A stretch of DNA of 64,000 nucleotides from Hyphomonas atlantica corrig. (lineage in GTDB: Bacteria; Pseudomonadota; Alphaproteobacteria; Caulobacterales; Hyphomonadaceae): NCBI RefSeq assembly GCF_000682715.1, contig NZ_AWFH01000062.1, positions 109,701 through 173,700 on the forward strand. The letters are read 5' to 3'. This document shows positions 1 to 9,614 of this stretch, in pieces. A model generated the notes under the pieces. It searched no databases and had not been told where the DNA came from. It worked only from the letters and a program-made list of their open reading frames with translations. The translations under genes were made by a program, and so were the position numbers. The number at the start of each line of letters is the position of its first letter. Position 1 is the stretch's first letter.

Positions 1-245
1 ATCACCGCAATGGTGCAATCATTCTGTTTCAGGTCGTCAGCCAGACGCTCAAGAATGCCGCCCGAAAGCAGTACAGACGAGTTAACTTTCCTAACATGCT
101 CTGCCCGCAGGAATGCCAAATCACAGCCCAGCGCCTCGACGAGACCCGATGTCTCCTCCAGCCTGTCTTCGGTTGGCCTATTGGCAGGTGTGAACCACGG
201 GATGATCGCACCGGCCACTTCAGGCGCCGGCGTTCGGTCGATCAT
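1..245 (-). CDS. hflX: GTPase HflX, N-terminal part (cut by window edge)
   Basis: Only the first 81 or so codons are in the window. They read MIDRTPAPEVAGAI and continue with GLVEALGCDLAF and SSVLLSGGILERLADDL, which resembles the N-terminal nucleotide-free domain of HflX, the ribosome-associated GTPase that rescues stalled ribosomes. The GTPase motifs lie outside the window. It sits directly downstream of hfq on the same strand, the usual hfq-hflX pairing. ATG at 245 is chosen. A TTG at 257 in the same frame, closer to the hfq stop, is an alternative. The call rests on weak N-terminal similarity plus strong context. Confidence 0.75.
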   Translation of the reverse strand, partial: MIDRTPAPEVAGAIIPWFTPANRPTEDRLEETSGLVEALGCDLAFLRAEHVRKVNSSVLLSGGILERLADDLKQNDCTIAV

Positions 246-263
246 CTTATCAGTCAAAGCGGT

Positions 264-512
264 TTAGTCCGCATCCATTTCCTCATCGAACAATTGTACC
301 GGAGCGCTCGGAGCAATTGTGGAAATGGCGTGTTTGTACACAAGTTGTGGTGGCCGCCCGTCACCGCGCAGAAGCACACAGAAATTGTCGAACCACGTCA
401 CAACACCCTGCAGTTTGACACCATTGACGAGAAACACGGTCAGAGGCGTACGTGATTTGCGGACGGCGTTGAGAAAAGTATCTTGCAAGTTCTGTTTTTT
501 GTCGGCGGACAT
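264..512 (-). CDS. hfq: RNA chaperone Hfq
   Basis: 82-residue Sm-like protein that binds small RNAs and mRNAs as a ring-shaped hexamer and controls their pairing and decay. The Sm1 motif ([25 protein letters not shown], residues about 8-32) and the Sm2 motif with its YKHAIST core are intact. The frame is open 22 codons upstream, but [11 protein letters not shown] matches the family start, so ATG at 512 is used. The acidic tail ends EEMDAD. It lies between trkH (79 bases upstream) and hflX, as in many alphaproteobacteria. Confidence 0.95.
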   Translation of the reverse strand: MSADKKQNLQDTFLNAVRKSRTPLTVFLVNGVKLQGVVTWFDNFCVLLRGDGRPPQLVYKHAISTIAPSAPVQLFDEEMDAD

Positions 513-591
513 GACGGAAATCCAATCTGGCCTGTTCTTGTTATGTGTCGCGCTAACGGGATTACTGCGCAAGTGCAAGTGCGAACAACTG

Positions 592-1998
592 TTAACCCCG
601 CCAAAAGCTGAGGGAAAGCGCTGGAATCAGGGCCAGAACCTCCAAACGCCCTAAAATCATGGTAAAAATGGTTAAAGCCTGCGCAGGTCCAGACAGATCC
701 ATGGGGTAGCTCCCAAGGACAGCCGCAGAGTTCGTCAGGCTTCCTATGGCGAGGCGAATTGATGGCACAAATTCCTCGCCCATGAACGAATAGGCCGCCA
801 TGGTGAGGAAAATCGCCAAGATGTATCCAATCAAGTACACCCAAACACCGATGACGCTTCTTTCGTTGAGTTCCCTGTCTCGAAATGTGAAGCGCAAAAT
901 GGATCGACGGTAGCCAAGCTGTCTGAACTCCTGTCCTGCTCGCCTTGCCAGCACGATAAAACGTGCAAGCTTGACGCCGCCCGCAGCCGACAGCGCAGAG
1001 CCTCCAATCAGCGCTGGCAAGACCAGGACTGGTAGTGGAATGCGATTGTAGTCGGCCGGGTCAGACAAGGACAAACCGGACGTCGATAGCGCGGACAGCG
1101 CCCAGGAGAGCCCTTCCGTGACGTTCAGGTCTGAGGCCAGTGCAAAACAAATGAAAACGATGAGCAATCCCACGAACAAGGAAACTTCGGGATCGGAAAT
1201 GGCTTTGAAGGGTTTTCCATCGCGCAAAGGTAACCACAGGGCGAGGCCCATGGCCCCCGCAAACAATCCCACGCCCAAGATAATGGATGGCCCGGTATCA
1301 AGAGGTGCGCGCATAACTCCCTGAGGATGCACAAGACCCGTGGTCAGAGCGCTAATCGCGTCGCCCAAGGCCCGCTCTGCTGGAACACCCATGAAAACGA
1401 GTCCTGAAAACAATAGCAGGATCGAAACAATCATGAGCATGGCAACCATGCGAACGACGCGTGGAACTGCATCAAAAAAGCTTGTTTCAGGAACCGTAAA
1501 CAAGACGGTTCGGTGAATTCCTGGCCCACCAAGATTAAGTGCAGCCAGCACACTGGCCGCCGCAACGACCGTCGCCAAACCGCCTAACAAATGCAGCATG
1601 CCCCGCCAAACAACCAGACTGATTGGCCACTGATTATCCTGCACCGAAATCACGGATTGTCCGGTGGTGGTCAAGCAGGCCGTTGCCTCGTGAATGGCGC
1701 TGATGACGCTGTCGTTTTGAACCCCCAGAATAAAGGGCAAGCACGTAGCAACGGGTGTGATGAACCACCACAAGATAACTGTTGCCAGTGCATCTGAGGG
1801 CCTCGCCTTGCGTTCAGGCTTCGGCGTTAGAAGCAGTACGCTGCTCGCCAAGACAATGATTGCCAATGCCATTGTACCAAAGGCAAAGATCTGACTCGTT
1901 TCCCTTGCGGCGATTGCCATGAACATGGCGGGAATCGCTGCAACCACAACGACAATCAATAGTAACGCCAGAACCCGAACGACCGATGCGTAGTTCAT
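592..1998 (-). CDS. trkH: TrkH-type potassium uptake channel subunit
   Basis: 468-residue polytopic inner-membrane protein of the Trk/Ktr/HKT superfamily that conducts potassium inward and is gated by the cytoplasmic TrkA ring. Four pore loops can be placed: P1 [10 protein letters not shown]2 LTTGLVHP, P3 LSTSGLSLS and P4 LTNSAAVLG. The first three carry the selectivity-filter glycine. In P4 the usual NVGPG is replaced by NSAAV. The gene starts 3 bases after trkA ends, so the two are surely cotranscribed. Length is close to the E. coli protein. Confidence 0.93.
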   Translation of the reverse strand: MNYASVVRVLALLLIVVVVAAIPAMFMAIAARETSQIFAFGTMALAIIVLASSVLLLTPKPERKARPSDALATVILWWFITPVATCLPFILGVQNDSVISAIHEATACLTTTGQSVISVQDNQWPISLVVWRGMLHLLGGLATVVAAASVLAALNLGGPGIHRTVLFTVPETSFFDAVPRVVRMVAMLMIVSILLLFSGLVFMGVPAERALGDAISALTTGLVHPQGVMRAPLDTGPSIILGVGLFAGAMGLALWLPLRDGKPFKAISDPEVSLFVGLLIVFICFALASDLNVTEGLSWALSALSTSGLSLSDPADYNRIPLPVLVLPALIGGSALSAAGGVKLARFIVLARRAGQEFRQLGYRRSILRFTFRDRELNERSVIGVWVYLIGYILAIFLTMAAYSFMGEEFVPSIRLAIGSLTNSAAVLGSYPMDLSGPAQALTIFTMILGRLEVLALIPALSLSFWRG

Positions 1999-2001
1999 GA
2001 C

Positions 2002-3375
2002 CTAGAAGAAGTCCGGGCTGACCCGGAAATACTTCTCAACCTTCCTGACCATCTCTTCTTCATAGAAGATTATCAATTGATCCTCTGCCTGAACAATAAC
2101 ATCGGGCCCGGCGATCAAAACCTCCTTGCCACGAATAATTGCGGCTGCCGTCATGCCTTCGGGCAGATCATCATAGCCCAGTGGCTTGCCGATCAATGAG
2201 GACGACTCAAGTGTAATGCCTTCAGCGACTTCTGCCTTCCCGTCTTCAATCGACTGAAGCCCCAAGATACGGCCGCGTCGCATCCGCAAAAGGATTTGAG
2301 ATACGGTCAGCGCCCTTGGGTCCAGAACAGCATCAACACGAAGGTCTCTTGCCAAACCGGCGAGTTCTGTAGCGTTTACAAGCGCCAAAGTTCTCTTCGC
2401 ACCTGCTCGCTTGGCCAAATTTGATATCAACAAATTCGCTTTGTCGTCGTTTGTGATCGCCACAACGAAGTCTGCCTTTGGAGCCCCGGCTTCGGCCAGA
2501 ATGTCCGGGTTCAGGCCGTCCCCCTGAATGACGATCGTCCGCCTCACTGCCGCGACAACGTCGTTGGCGCGCTTCGCATTGTGTTCGATCAAGCGTACGC
2601 GGTTCTTCGCTTCCTGTTCCAGCGTTGTAGCGACGTAGAGACCGACATTGCCCCCGCCAACGATAACAACATGCCCAGACTGTTCGGAATCCCGGTTGAA
2701 GATGGATGTAAGCCGCTCGGCATGTTCATCCAGCACCGCAATGTAAGCGCGGTCTCCTGGCTTCAACACGTCATTTGATCTGGGGGCCCTGACAGAATCT
2801 TTCCGACCGATGCCGACAATTCGGGCGGACAAGTCTGGAAACAATCCCCGGAGCTGATCGACCGGTGTATCCAGAAGTGGATTACTGTCCTCAACCTCAA
2901 GACCGATAAGCCGAACGCGTCCCTTCCCGAACGTCGCGCTCATAACGGCGCCAGGCGTTCTGAAGCGCTGAAGAATGGCCTCACCAACTTCCATTTCAGG
3001 CGAGATCACCATGTCTATGGGCAGGCCTTCGCGCGAGAATACGTTCTTCCACGCCGGGTCTATGTAGGATTGCTCCCGCACCCGAGCAATCTTGTAAGGT
3101 ACCGAGAACAGGGTGTGGGCAATCTGGCAGATGACCATGTTGATCTCGTCAAAATGGGTCACTGCGATGATCATTTCGCAGTCCGCCGCGCCGGCTTTCT
3201 TGAGGACATCCGGGTGAGCCGCATGACCTGTGACACCACGAACATCCAGATCCGTCGAAACCTGATCGACGAGGTCGGGATTTTCATCAATGATGGTAAT
3301 ATCGTGCTTTTCGCGTGCGAGGCGGCGCGCGATTCCGTGCCCCACGCGCCCCGCGCCGCATATCAGAACATGCAT
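2002..3375 (-). CDS. trkA: Trk system potassium uptake regulator TrkA
   Basis: 457-residue peripheral membrane protein that gates TrkH in response to nucleotides. It has two tandem RCK_N/RCK_C units. The first Rossmann motif is ICGAGRVGHGIARRL at residues 4-18 and the second is IVGGGNVGLYVATTL in the middle of the chain. Each is followed by an acidic residue at the end of strand 2 (IIDEN and LIEHN) that binds the ribose. The length matches full-length TrkA. It lies 21 bases after ntrX and 3 bases before trkH. Confidence 0.95.
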   Translation of the reverse strand: MHVLICGAGRVGHGIARRLAREKHDITIIDENPDLVDQVSTDLDVRGVTGHAAHPDVLKKAGAADCEMIIAVTHFDEINMVICQIAHTLFSVPYKIARVREQSYIDPAWKNVFSREGLPIDMVISPEMEVGEAILQRFRTPGAVMSATFGKGRVRLIGLEVEDSNPLLDTPVDQLRGLFPDLSARIVGIGRKDSVRAPRSNDVLKPGDRAYIAVLDEHAERLTSIFNRDSEQSGHVVIVGGGNVGLYVATTLEQEAKNRVRLIEHNAKRANDVVAAVRRTIVIQGDGLNPDILAEAGAPKADFVVAITNDDKANLLISNLAKRAGAKRTLALVNATELAGLARDLRVDAVLDPRALTVSQILLRMRRGRILGLQSIEDGKAEVAEGITLESSSLIGKPLGYDDLPEGMTAAAIIRGKEVLIAGPDVIVQAEDQLIIFYEEEMVRKVEKYFRVSPDFF

Positions 3376-3396
3376 GTCTACAGCCCTTTGACGGCC

Positions 3397-4785
3397 CTAA
3401 CCGTCCTGACGAGTAAGATTGGAGTTAACGCCTAAAGCCTTTAATTTTCTATGCAAGGCGGAGCGTTCCATTCCGATAAATTCAGCCGTCCGCGAAATGT
3501 TTCCGTTAAATCGCGTGATCTGAAGCGCGAGATACTCTCGCTCAAACTGCTCGCGAGCATCTCTTAGCGACAATCCAACCAATTCAGCAGAGCCACTTTT
3601 ACCCGTATTTCCCGGCACGACCGATGTCTCACGCGGCAATTCATCGACGCTGACCGGGCGACTTGCGTCTGACGGAGAAAGGATGAGGATGCGCTCAACG
3701 ACATTTCGAAGCTGCCGGATGTTGCCCGGCCAATCCATTGATTGAAGCACGGCCATGGCTTCATCCGAAAATGCTCTCGGTGTTAGTCCAGATGAATCGG
3801 CAATTCGGTTGGTGAAATAGTCCACCAGGTCGCGAATATCATCGCGGCGTTCGGCGAGAGACGGAACGCGCAAGGGAACCACGCTCAACCTGTAGAACAG
3901 GTCTTCACGAAAGCGGCCTTCTGCAATTTCCTGACGGATATCCTTTGTTGAAGCCGACATGACGCGCACATCGACACTGACGTCCGATTTGCCCCCTACT
4001 CGCTGAAAACGTTGTTCAGTCAGAACGCGCAGAATTTTGTTCTGTGTGCCGAGTGGCATGTCAGCCACTTCGTCCAGAAGAAGTGTGCCGTTATGAGCTT
4101 TCTCGAACAAACCAATACGGGTCGTGCGGCCTTGAGAATCTTCCTCCCCAAACAATGCGCCTTCCATTTGCTCCGGCGCAATCGTGGCGGCGTTCACAAC
4201 TACGAATGGGCCGTCAGACCTCTGAGAATTTCGGTGTATCAGTCGGGCGGCGAGTTCTTTGCCGGAACCGGCTGGGCCCGTTATCATGACCCGTGAGTTT
4301 GTCGGTGCCACCTTGTCGATCGAAGCGCGCAAAGTCCCGGCTGCCTGGCTTTCACCTATCCACTGCTCATTGTCCCCCGCCCTGTTCTTCAGGGCAGCAT
4401 TTTCATATTTCAGAGCTGCAGATTCGATCGCCCGCTCGATCATATGAAGCAACCGATCGGTCTTGAAAGGCTTCTCAATGAAATCATAAGCGCCGCGCCG
4501 GATAGCTGCGACCGCTGTCTCAATATTGCCGTGTCCGCTAATAACGATCACCGGCAAAATGGGGTCGATAGATTTCAGGTACTTCAACAGCGACAGACCG
4601 TCCATCCCACTTCCCTGAAGCCAAACGTCGAGGATAACCAGACGAGGTGTTCGTGCACGAACTTCTTCCAATGCGCGTTCAGCCGTGTCAGCTGTTCTGG
4701 CGGAATATCCCTCATCTCCGAGAACGCCAGCAATCAGCTCTCGGATATCAGGTTCGTCGTCTACCACTAGAATGTCAAATGCCAT
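3397..4785 (-). CDS. ntrX: Response regulator NtrX (AAA+ family, lacks GAFTGA)
   Basis: Response regulator partnered with NtrY, linked in alphaproteobacteria to nitrogen metabolism, redox and envelope control. The receiver domain has DD at residues 9-10, the phosphoacceptor D53 (VILDVW) and a lysine in FIEKPF. The AAA+ domain has Walker A GPAGSGKE and Walker B LLLDEVADM, and a Fis-type HTH closes the protein (NISRTAEFIGMERSALHRKL). Where sigma-54 activators carry GAFTGA this protein reads LFGEEDSQGRTTRIGLFE, so direct sigma-54 remodelling is doubtful. The start at MAFDILVV is chosen over an extended frame reaching into ntrY. Confidence 0.93.
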   Translation of the reverse strand: MAFDILVVDDEPDIRELIAGVLGDEGYSARTADTAERALEEVRARTPRLVILDVWLQGSGMDGLSLLKYLKSIDPILPVIVISGHGNIETAVAAIRRGAYDFIEKPFKTDRLLHMIERAIESAALKYENAALKNRAGDNEQWIGESQAAGTLRASIDKVAPTNSRVMITGPAGSGKELAARLIHRNSQRSDGPFVVVNAATIAPEQMEGALFGEEDSQGRTTRIGLFEKAHNGTLLLDEVADMPLGTQNKILRVLTEQRFQRVGGKSDVSVDVRVMSASTKDIRQEIAEGRFREDLFYRLSVVPLRVPSLAERRDDIRDLVDYFTNRIADSSGLTPRAFSDEAMAVLQSMDWPGNIRQLRNVVERILILSPSDASRPVSVDELPRETSVVPGNTGKSGSAELVGLSLRDAREQFEREYLALQITRFNGNISRTAEFIGMERSALHRKLKALGVNSNLTRQDG

Positions 4786-4798
4786 CTGTCGGGCTCCT

Positions 4799-7063
4799 CT
4801 ACACCAAACCGGCCGGGGCCGGTAATTCGTCCAACTCGTCGTCGTGTTGGGCATCAAACGTTTCACTAACTTTCAGGGAATCATGCGGTAACCAGACCCG
4901 AACCCGGGCGCCGCGCATTCCATCCAGACGGTTCTGCAAGGATATCGACCCGCCATGGTCAACGATAATTCGGTTCACAATCGCCAGGCCTAGACCAGTC
5001 CCTTTTTCACGAGTTGTCACATAGGGTTCAAGCAGCCGATCCCTGACATCCTCCGGAAATCCGGGCCCGTTGTCCTCGATCGTGATGTCTAGCCCTTTCT
5101 CGGACTCTGTCAGGCTCACCCGAATGTGCCCTTGCACGTCAGCTTCTTCCGGCATGCCCTCAATTGCTTCTGCCGCATTCTTGAGAAGGTTTCCAAAGGC
5201 CTGGCCGATCAGTCGTTCGTCTCCCAGATACGTGACTGACTCTGCTTCTGATTCAAACACGACCTTGATATCGGGAGACACCATGCCTTGTGAGAAACTC
5301 GTCGCCTCAAGAACCGACTTCATATCGAACTTGTTGGCGTTGGGTTTTGGCATTCGCGCAAACGACGAAAACTCCTCTACCATCCGGCCAATATCACCTA
5401 CTTGGCGCAGGATTGTCTCGATGCATCTGTCGAACACACCATCGGTGTCATCAATGGAACTCGCATACCGGCGCCGAAGTCGCTCAGTCGATAGCATAAT
5501 GGGTGTCAACGGATTACGGATTTCGTGAGCGATTCTTCGAGCCACGTCGCGCCAAGCCAACTGCCGCTGCGCGTTTACAAGGCGAGTTGTGTCATCAAAC
5601 GTCAGCACACAACCACCAGCTGGGTCGGGTGCGGTTTTCAGCCGGAAATGCCGTATTGCACCGTTTCTGTTTATATCGATTGAAGCATCAACCGGTGACC
5701 CCTGTTGAAGTGTGTCTTTCGCAAACTGAACAAAGTCAGGTGCGACATCTGCTAGAAACGCGCCCTCCTGAATTTCGTCAACACCCAGCAAGTCTCCAGC
5801 CGACCGGTTCGCCAGCGTTACGACCATGTGTGGATCCATCCGGATAACGCCTGCACTTACCTCGGCAAGCAGTGTCTCAACAAAATGGCGACGATCTTCT
5901 TCATCTTCTCGTGCTCGGATCAGGGCGCTTCTTTGCTCTGACAATTGCTCCGTCATCGCATTAAACGACTTGCTGAGAGCATAGACTTCATCTTTTGCAC
6001 CGGTAACAGGCACCCGAACGGTCAGGTCGCCGTCCCTGACCGTGTGAGCCGCCATAGCAAGTCGACCGATTGGACCGGTAACGCGACCAGCAGCCTCAAG
6101 ACCCAAGCGCCCGGCCAATAACAAAACAAGTGCAGCGATTTGCGCGTATCCGATGGCAAAGATTGTCTGGAGCCGCCCGCCCTGGCGCTTCGCATTATTG
6201 TACTGAATGATTTCGGCCTCCGCTTCACGAAGGCGAACCGCGGCATTGCGGTCAAAATTCTTCACCGCGTAAATATAGCCGTTCAGGGGTTCGGTAATGT
6301 GGATGAGCGCGGTGGCGACGCCGCGATTTTCGTAGAGCGTCGTTGCGATTTCACCTCTGTCAGCTTCCTCAAAAGCTGCTGCGGGCGGCGGGATCAGAAT
6401 GGCGTCCTGCACGCTTTCCTCGGCAATCAATTCGACCCCGTCGTCACCTAGAATGGCAATGGTAAGAAAGTCCCTGAAGGCAAGTTCAGACCGCAAACCT
6501 TCAGAAAACGCTACGGAGGTATTTGCGGACAAGGCACGCGAGACATCGCCATCTCCAAAACTGGCCTCAACATCTCGAGCAAAATTCTCGACATCGAGAG
6601 CGGCCAATCGCACATCTACGTCGAATGTCGTCTCGAAATTATCGACATAGTTGCGAAAAATCTCTGCGTTCTTCTCCATCACCGAGTCGACGCGCTCGCC
6701 AAGCCAGTTGTCGAGCCCCTGTGTGAAGATGGCACCCAGAAACACAGCGACGATCGCTGAGGGAACCAGTGCCGAAAAGCCAAACAACATAACGAACCGC
6801 CGAGCGAGACGACCACGCCCCTCGCTCTCACTGTTTGACTGAATAGCGAAGTATTCGCGCACCACGATAGTCGCGAGCACGATGACGACGACGAAGTTCA
6901 GACCCAGCAACCAAGGCGTTGTACCGGCGGTCGGATTGTCGGGGTCTACGCCTGAAATCGCAATAAAAGTTGCAAAAACGGCAACAAGCGCAGCGATAAT
7001 GAACAGCCCTTCGAAAAGGGCCCAACTTGCCTTGGAGGCTTGCTGACTCAACACGTTCGACAA
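4799..7063 (-). CDS. ntrY: Sensor histidine kinase NtrY
   Basis: 754-residue membrane kinase, partner of NtrX. There are three N-terminal hydrophobic segments (about residues 16-36, 50-72 and 88-118), a periplasmic loop, and a fourth segment near 293-312. A HAMP domain follows, then a PAS-like region, then HisKA with RRIAHEIRNPLTPIML. HATPase_c has NLLKNAAEAIEG as the N box, and DNGPGF and GTGLGLAIV as the G boxes. It ends 13 bases before ntrX and starts 108 bases after ntrC, a gap long enough for its own promoter. Confidence 0.94.
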   Translation of the reverse strand: MSNVLSQQASKASWALFEGLFIIAALVAVFATFIAISGVDPDNPTAGTTPWLLGLNFVVVIVLATIVVREYFAIQSNSESEGRGRLARRFVMLFGFSALVPSAIVAVFLGAIFTQGLDNWLGERVDSVMEKNAEIFRNYVDNFETTFDVDVRLAALDVENFARDVEASFGDGDVSRALSANTSVAFSEGLRSELAFRDFLTIAILGDDGVELIAEESVQDAILIPPPAAAFEEADRGEIATTLYENRGVATALIHITEPLNGYIYAVKNFDRNAAVRLREAEAEIIQYNNAKRQGGRLQTIFAIGYAQIAALVLLLAGRLGLEAAGRVTGPIGRLAMAAHTVRDGDLTVRVPVTGAKDEVYALSKSFNAMTEQLSEQRSALIRAREDEEDRRHFVETLLAEVSAGVIRMDPHMVVTLANRSAGDLLGVDEIQEGAFLADVAPDFVQFAKDTLQQGSPVDASIDINRNGAIRHFRLKTAPDPAGGCVLTFDDTTRLVNAQRQLAWRDVARRIAHEIRNPLTPIMLSTERLRRRYASSIDDTDGVFDRCIETILRQVGDIGRMVEEFSSFARMPKPNANKFDMKSVLEATSFSQGMVSPDIKVVFESEAESVTYLGDERLIGQAFGNLLKNAAEAIEGMPEEADVQGHIRVSLTESEKGLDITIEDNGPGFPEDVRDRLLEPYVTTREKGTGLGLAIVNRIIVDHGGSISLQNRLDGMRGARVRVWLPHDSLKVSETFDAQHDDELDELPAPAGLV

Positions 7064-7171
7064 AAAACTACCGCTCTACACTCGGCTAAAAAGCCCATTG
7101 CACTTCAAACACATAATCGTGCCTGAATCGCAACACTGGTGCAGTAATGCCACAGTTGTTGTGTCAGTCAA

Positions 7172-8548
7172 TCAGTCTTCTGCAATGCCTAGCGCGTTGA
7201 TCTTGGCCCTTAACGTGTTTCTGTTCATGCCTAATAGCTGCGCCGCCTTCACTTTGTTGCCTGCTGTCACGGACAGAGCCAAACGAATGAGTGGGCGCTC
7301 AACCTGATCAATTACGCTCGAGTAGACGTTGGATTCCTCATTGTCGCCATTGGCGATGAGATCGCCCATAATGTAGCGGTGCAACAGTGTCTCCATGTCT
7401 TTCTCAAATCCTGCGCTGGAGCCTTTCTGCTCGCTTGCACCTGCGCGCAATTCACGTTCGACATCCCTCAAGGTGACTGTCTCATCCGGGCAGAGTACCG
7501 CGAGCCTAAGGACAAGATTCTCCAATTCGCGCACATTTCCAGGCCAGTCATAGGCAGTCAGCAAATCCAATGCGGACTTGTCCAGTGTTTTCGCCGCCAG
7601 GCCCTGCCGTTGGGCGCGGATCAGGAAAGCGCGTGCGAGTTCGGGGATGTCTTCCTTCCGCAAGCGTAGTGGCGGCATTGTCAGCCGAACAACATTTAGT
7701 CGGTAGTAAAGGTCCTCACGAAACTTCCCATCATCCACCAAACGCCCCAAATTTCGACGAGTTGATGCGATGATCCGGGCACCACTGGAATCCCGCATCA
7801 ACTTCACGAGTTGGGTTTGCGCCTCCGCTGGAAGGTCGCCAATTTCATCTAGGTAGAGAGTTCCCCCTTTTTGATGGACCGCCCCCTGCTCACCGTTGGC
7901 ACCGAACAACTGCCGGTTAATCTCCGATGCTGGCAGCGCTGCCAAATCCAGAGCCACGAAGTGTCCATTCTTCGCGTCTCCCAACTGGTGGATTGCGCGC
8001 GCAGCAAGTTCTTTACCCGTCCCGCTTTCGCCTTCGATCAGGACGGTCAAATCGGTATTCATCACCTTGGCAATGATCCGATAGACTTCTTGCATTGCGT
8101 CAGAGCGACCGATCAGAGGCAGGCCGGCGTCCGATATCGCCTTCTGGGATTCAGGGTTGATCGCCTTGCTCGATCCCTTCGGCTGTGATTTCAGCGCCCG
8201 CTGAACCAAGCCTGATAGGGTGTCGATATCGAATGGCTTCGGAAGGTAGTCGAATGCGCCATGTTGAGCAGCAGACGCGGCCGTCAGGATCGTATTCTGG
8301 CCGCTCATCACAATGAAAGGCAACTCCGGGCGAGCCAGCTTCAACGATGGTAACAAGTCAAAGATCGACGCGTCACCGAGGAAGACGTCTGTCACCACAA
8401 CATCGCCTTCCCCATTGCGGACCCACCGCTCCAGAGCCTCTGGTGAGCTTGTTGCGCGAACTTCGTAACCTGCAGACACCAAAGTCTGATTCACGATCAA
8501 ACGAATGCTGGCATCATCTTCTGCAAGCAGAATCGTTTTCTCAGCCAT
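7172..8548 (-). CDS. ntrC: Nitrogen regulator NtrC (GAFTGA loop deleted)
   Basis: 458-residue response regulator of nitrogen assimilation, phosphorylated by NtrB. The receiver has DD at 11-12, D54 (VVTDVF) and PKPF. The AAA+ domain has Walker A EGESGTGKE and Walker B LYLDEIGDL, and the C-terminal HTH is NKVKAAQLLGMNRNTLRAKI. The stretch that should hold GAFTGA is shortened to LFGANGEQGAVHQKGGTL, so the sigma-54 contact loop is absent. Its start overlaps the end of ntrB by 8 bases, which suggests translational coupling. Confidence 0.93.
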   Translation of the reverse strand: MAEKTILLAEDDASIRLIVNQTLVSAGYEVRATSSPEALERWVRNGEGDVVVTDVFLGDASIFDLLPSLKLARPELPFIVMSGQNTILTAASAAQHGAFDYLPKPFDIDTLSGLVQRALKSQPKGSSKAINPESQKAISDAGLPLIGRSDAMQEVYRIIAKVMNTDLTVLIEGESGTGKELAARAIHQLGDAKNGHFVALDLAALPASEINRQLFGANGEQGAVHQKGGTLYLDEIGDLPAEAQTQLVKLMRDSSGARIIASTRRNLGRLVDDGKFREDLYYRLNVVRLTMPPLRLRKEDIPELARAFLIRAQRQGLAAKTLDKSALDLLTAYDWPGNVRELENLVLRLAVLCPDETVTLRDVERELRAGASEQKGSSAGFEKDMETLLHRYIMGDLIANGDNEESNVYSSVIDQVERPLIRLALSVTAGNKVKAAQLLGMNRNTLRAKINALGIAED

Positions 8549-9614
8549 CAGATCTTTCTCCTGTTCCTAGGGGTAACAAAACTGAAAAGCGCGTCGAACC
8601 GGGAACGCTATCGACGCGTATTTGGCCGCCATGCGCGGTGACCACTTCCTTCACAATTGACAGACCAAGTCCCCGTGCGCCCGATTTGCTGCTCTGGAAG
8701 ACTTCGAAAATAGAGCTCTGCCGGTTTCGCGGAATGCCCTTACCGGTGTCTTCTACAGAAACAAGCATAGCGCGCCGAAGCCCGGCCCCTAGCCTTGCCT
8801 GGCGGAACGAAAGTCCTGCGGCGTAAGATGTACGCACAGTAACTTTCGCTGGGACGCCACCGTCGCTAGCAGCCTCGGCAGCGTTCCGAATCAAATTCTG
8901 GAAAGCTTGTTGCAGGTGGTCTGAATCGCCGATCACAGGCGGAAGCGATGGATCAAAATCTCTCTTGAATTCTACCTTCGATCCCATGGCGGCAGTTTCA
9001 GACGCCAGCACGCGCTCCAGCAGCGCATGTATGTTGAATGGCTCCATATGAGGCGCGGAAAACAGCTCAAAGGCCGACAGCCTGTTTACGAGACGCTCAA
9101 TACGGCGCGCCTCTTCCTTGATGATCTCCAGAAGTTCTGATTGACCGTCAACGGACTGTCTTTCAAGCAACTGCGCCGCGCCGATAATCCCCCCAAGCGG
9201 GTTCTTCACTTCATGTCCGAGAATACGGCCAAACCCGGCAACACCCGCTGCGGATTCATTTACGTCTCGAGTCGCAGCGTCGCACATAGCGATCATGAAG
9301 CCGCCTTCGTCCGTGGATCTTACCCAGATATCACAGATATGACGAGACAAGAGCCCCGGCCCGCTGATGGGCGTGCCAGGCGCGGTGATATCCCCAACTG
9401 TCCGTTGGGCGCGATCCAGCAACTCAAATACAGGCGAGTCGTGGTATACAATCTCGCTCAAAGGTTTGGTTCTCAAAGCCCTACGAGAGAGCTGAAGTAG
9501 ACTTTCCGCTGCCGCGTTGACCTCGACTACTTTGCGTCTGGCATCAACCAGCATTAGCGCAATCGGAGACAAATCTGCCAAACGAGGCGCCGGCATCGTT
9601 ACGTCACTCGTCAT
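8541..9614 (-). CDS. ntrB: Nitrogen regulation histidine kinase NtrB
   Basis: Cytoplasmic kinase/phosphatase that controls NtrC under PII control. A short PAS domain covers about residues 10-115. HisKA has GRILGHEVKNPLGGI with the phosphorylated histidine. HATPase_c has LIRNAAEAAS, DTGKGIP and GARGLGLSIVKE. The ATG at 9614 overlaps the dusB stop by one base (TAATG), so this start is taken over an upstream extension into dusB. The gene is 357 codons long, normal for NtrB. Confidence 0.94.
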   Translation of the reverse strand: MTSDVTMPAPRLADLSPIALMLVDARRKVVEVNAAAESLLQLSRRALRTKPLSEIVYHDSPVFELLDRAQRTVGDITAPGTPISGPGLLSRHICDIWVRSTDEGGFMIAMCDAATRDVNESAAGVAGFGRILGHEVKNPLGGIIGAAQLLERQSVDGQSELLEIIKEEARRIERLVNRLSAFELFSAPHMEPFNIHALLERVLASETAAMGSKVEFKRDFDPSLPPVIGDSDHLQQAFQNLIRNAAEAASDGGVPAKVTVRTSYAAGLSFRQARLGAGLRRAMLVSVEDTGKGIPRNRQSSIFEVFQSSKSGARGLGLSIVKEVVTAHGGQIRVDSVPGSTRFSVLLPLGTGERSDG

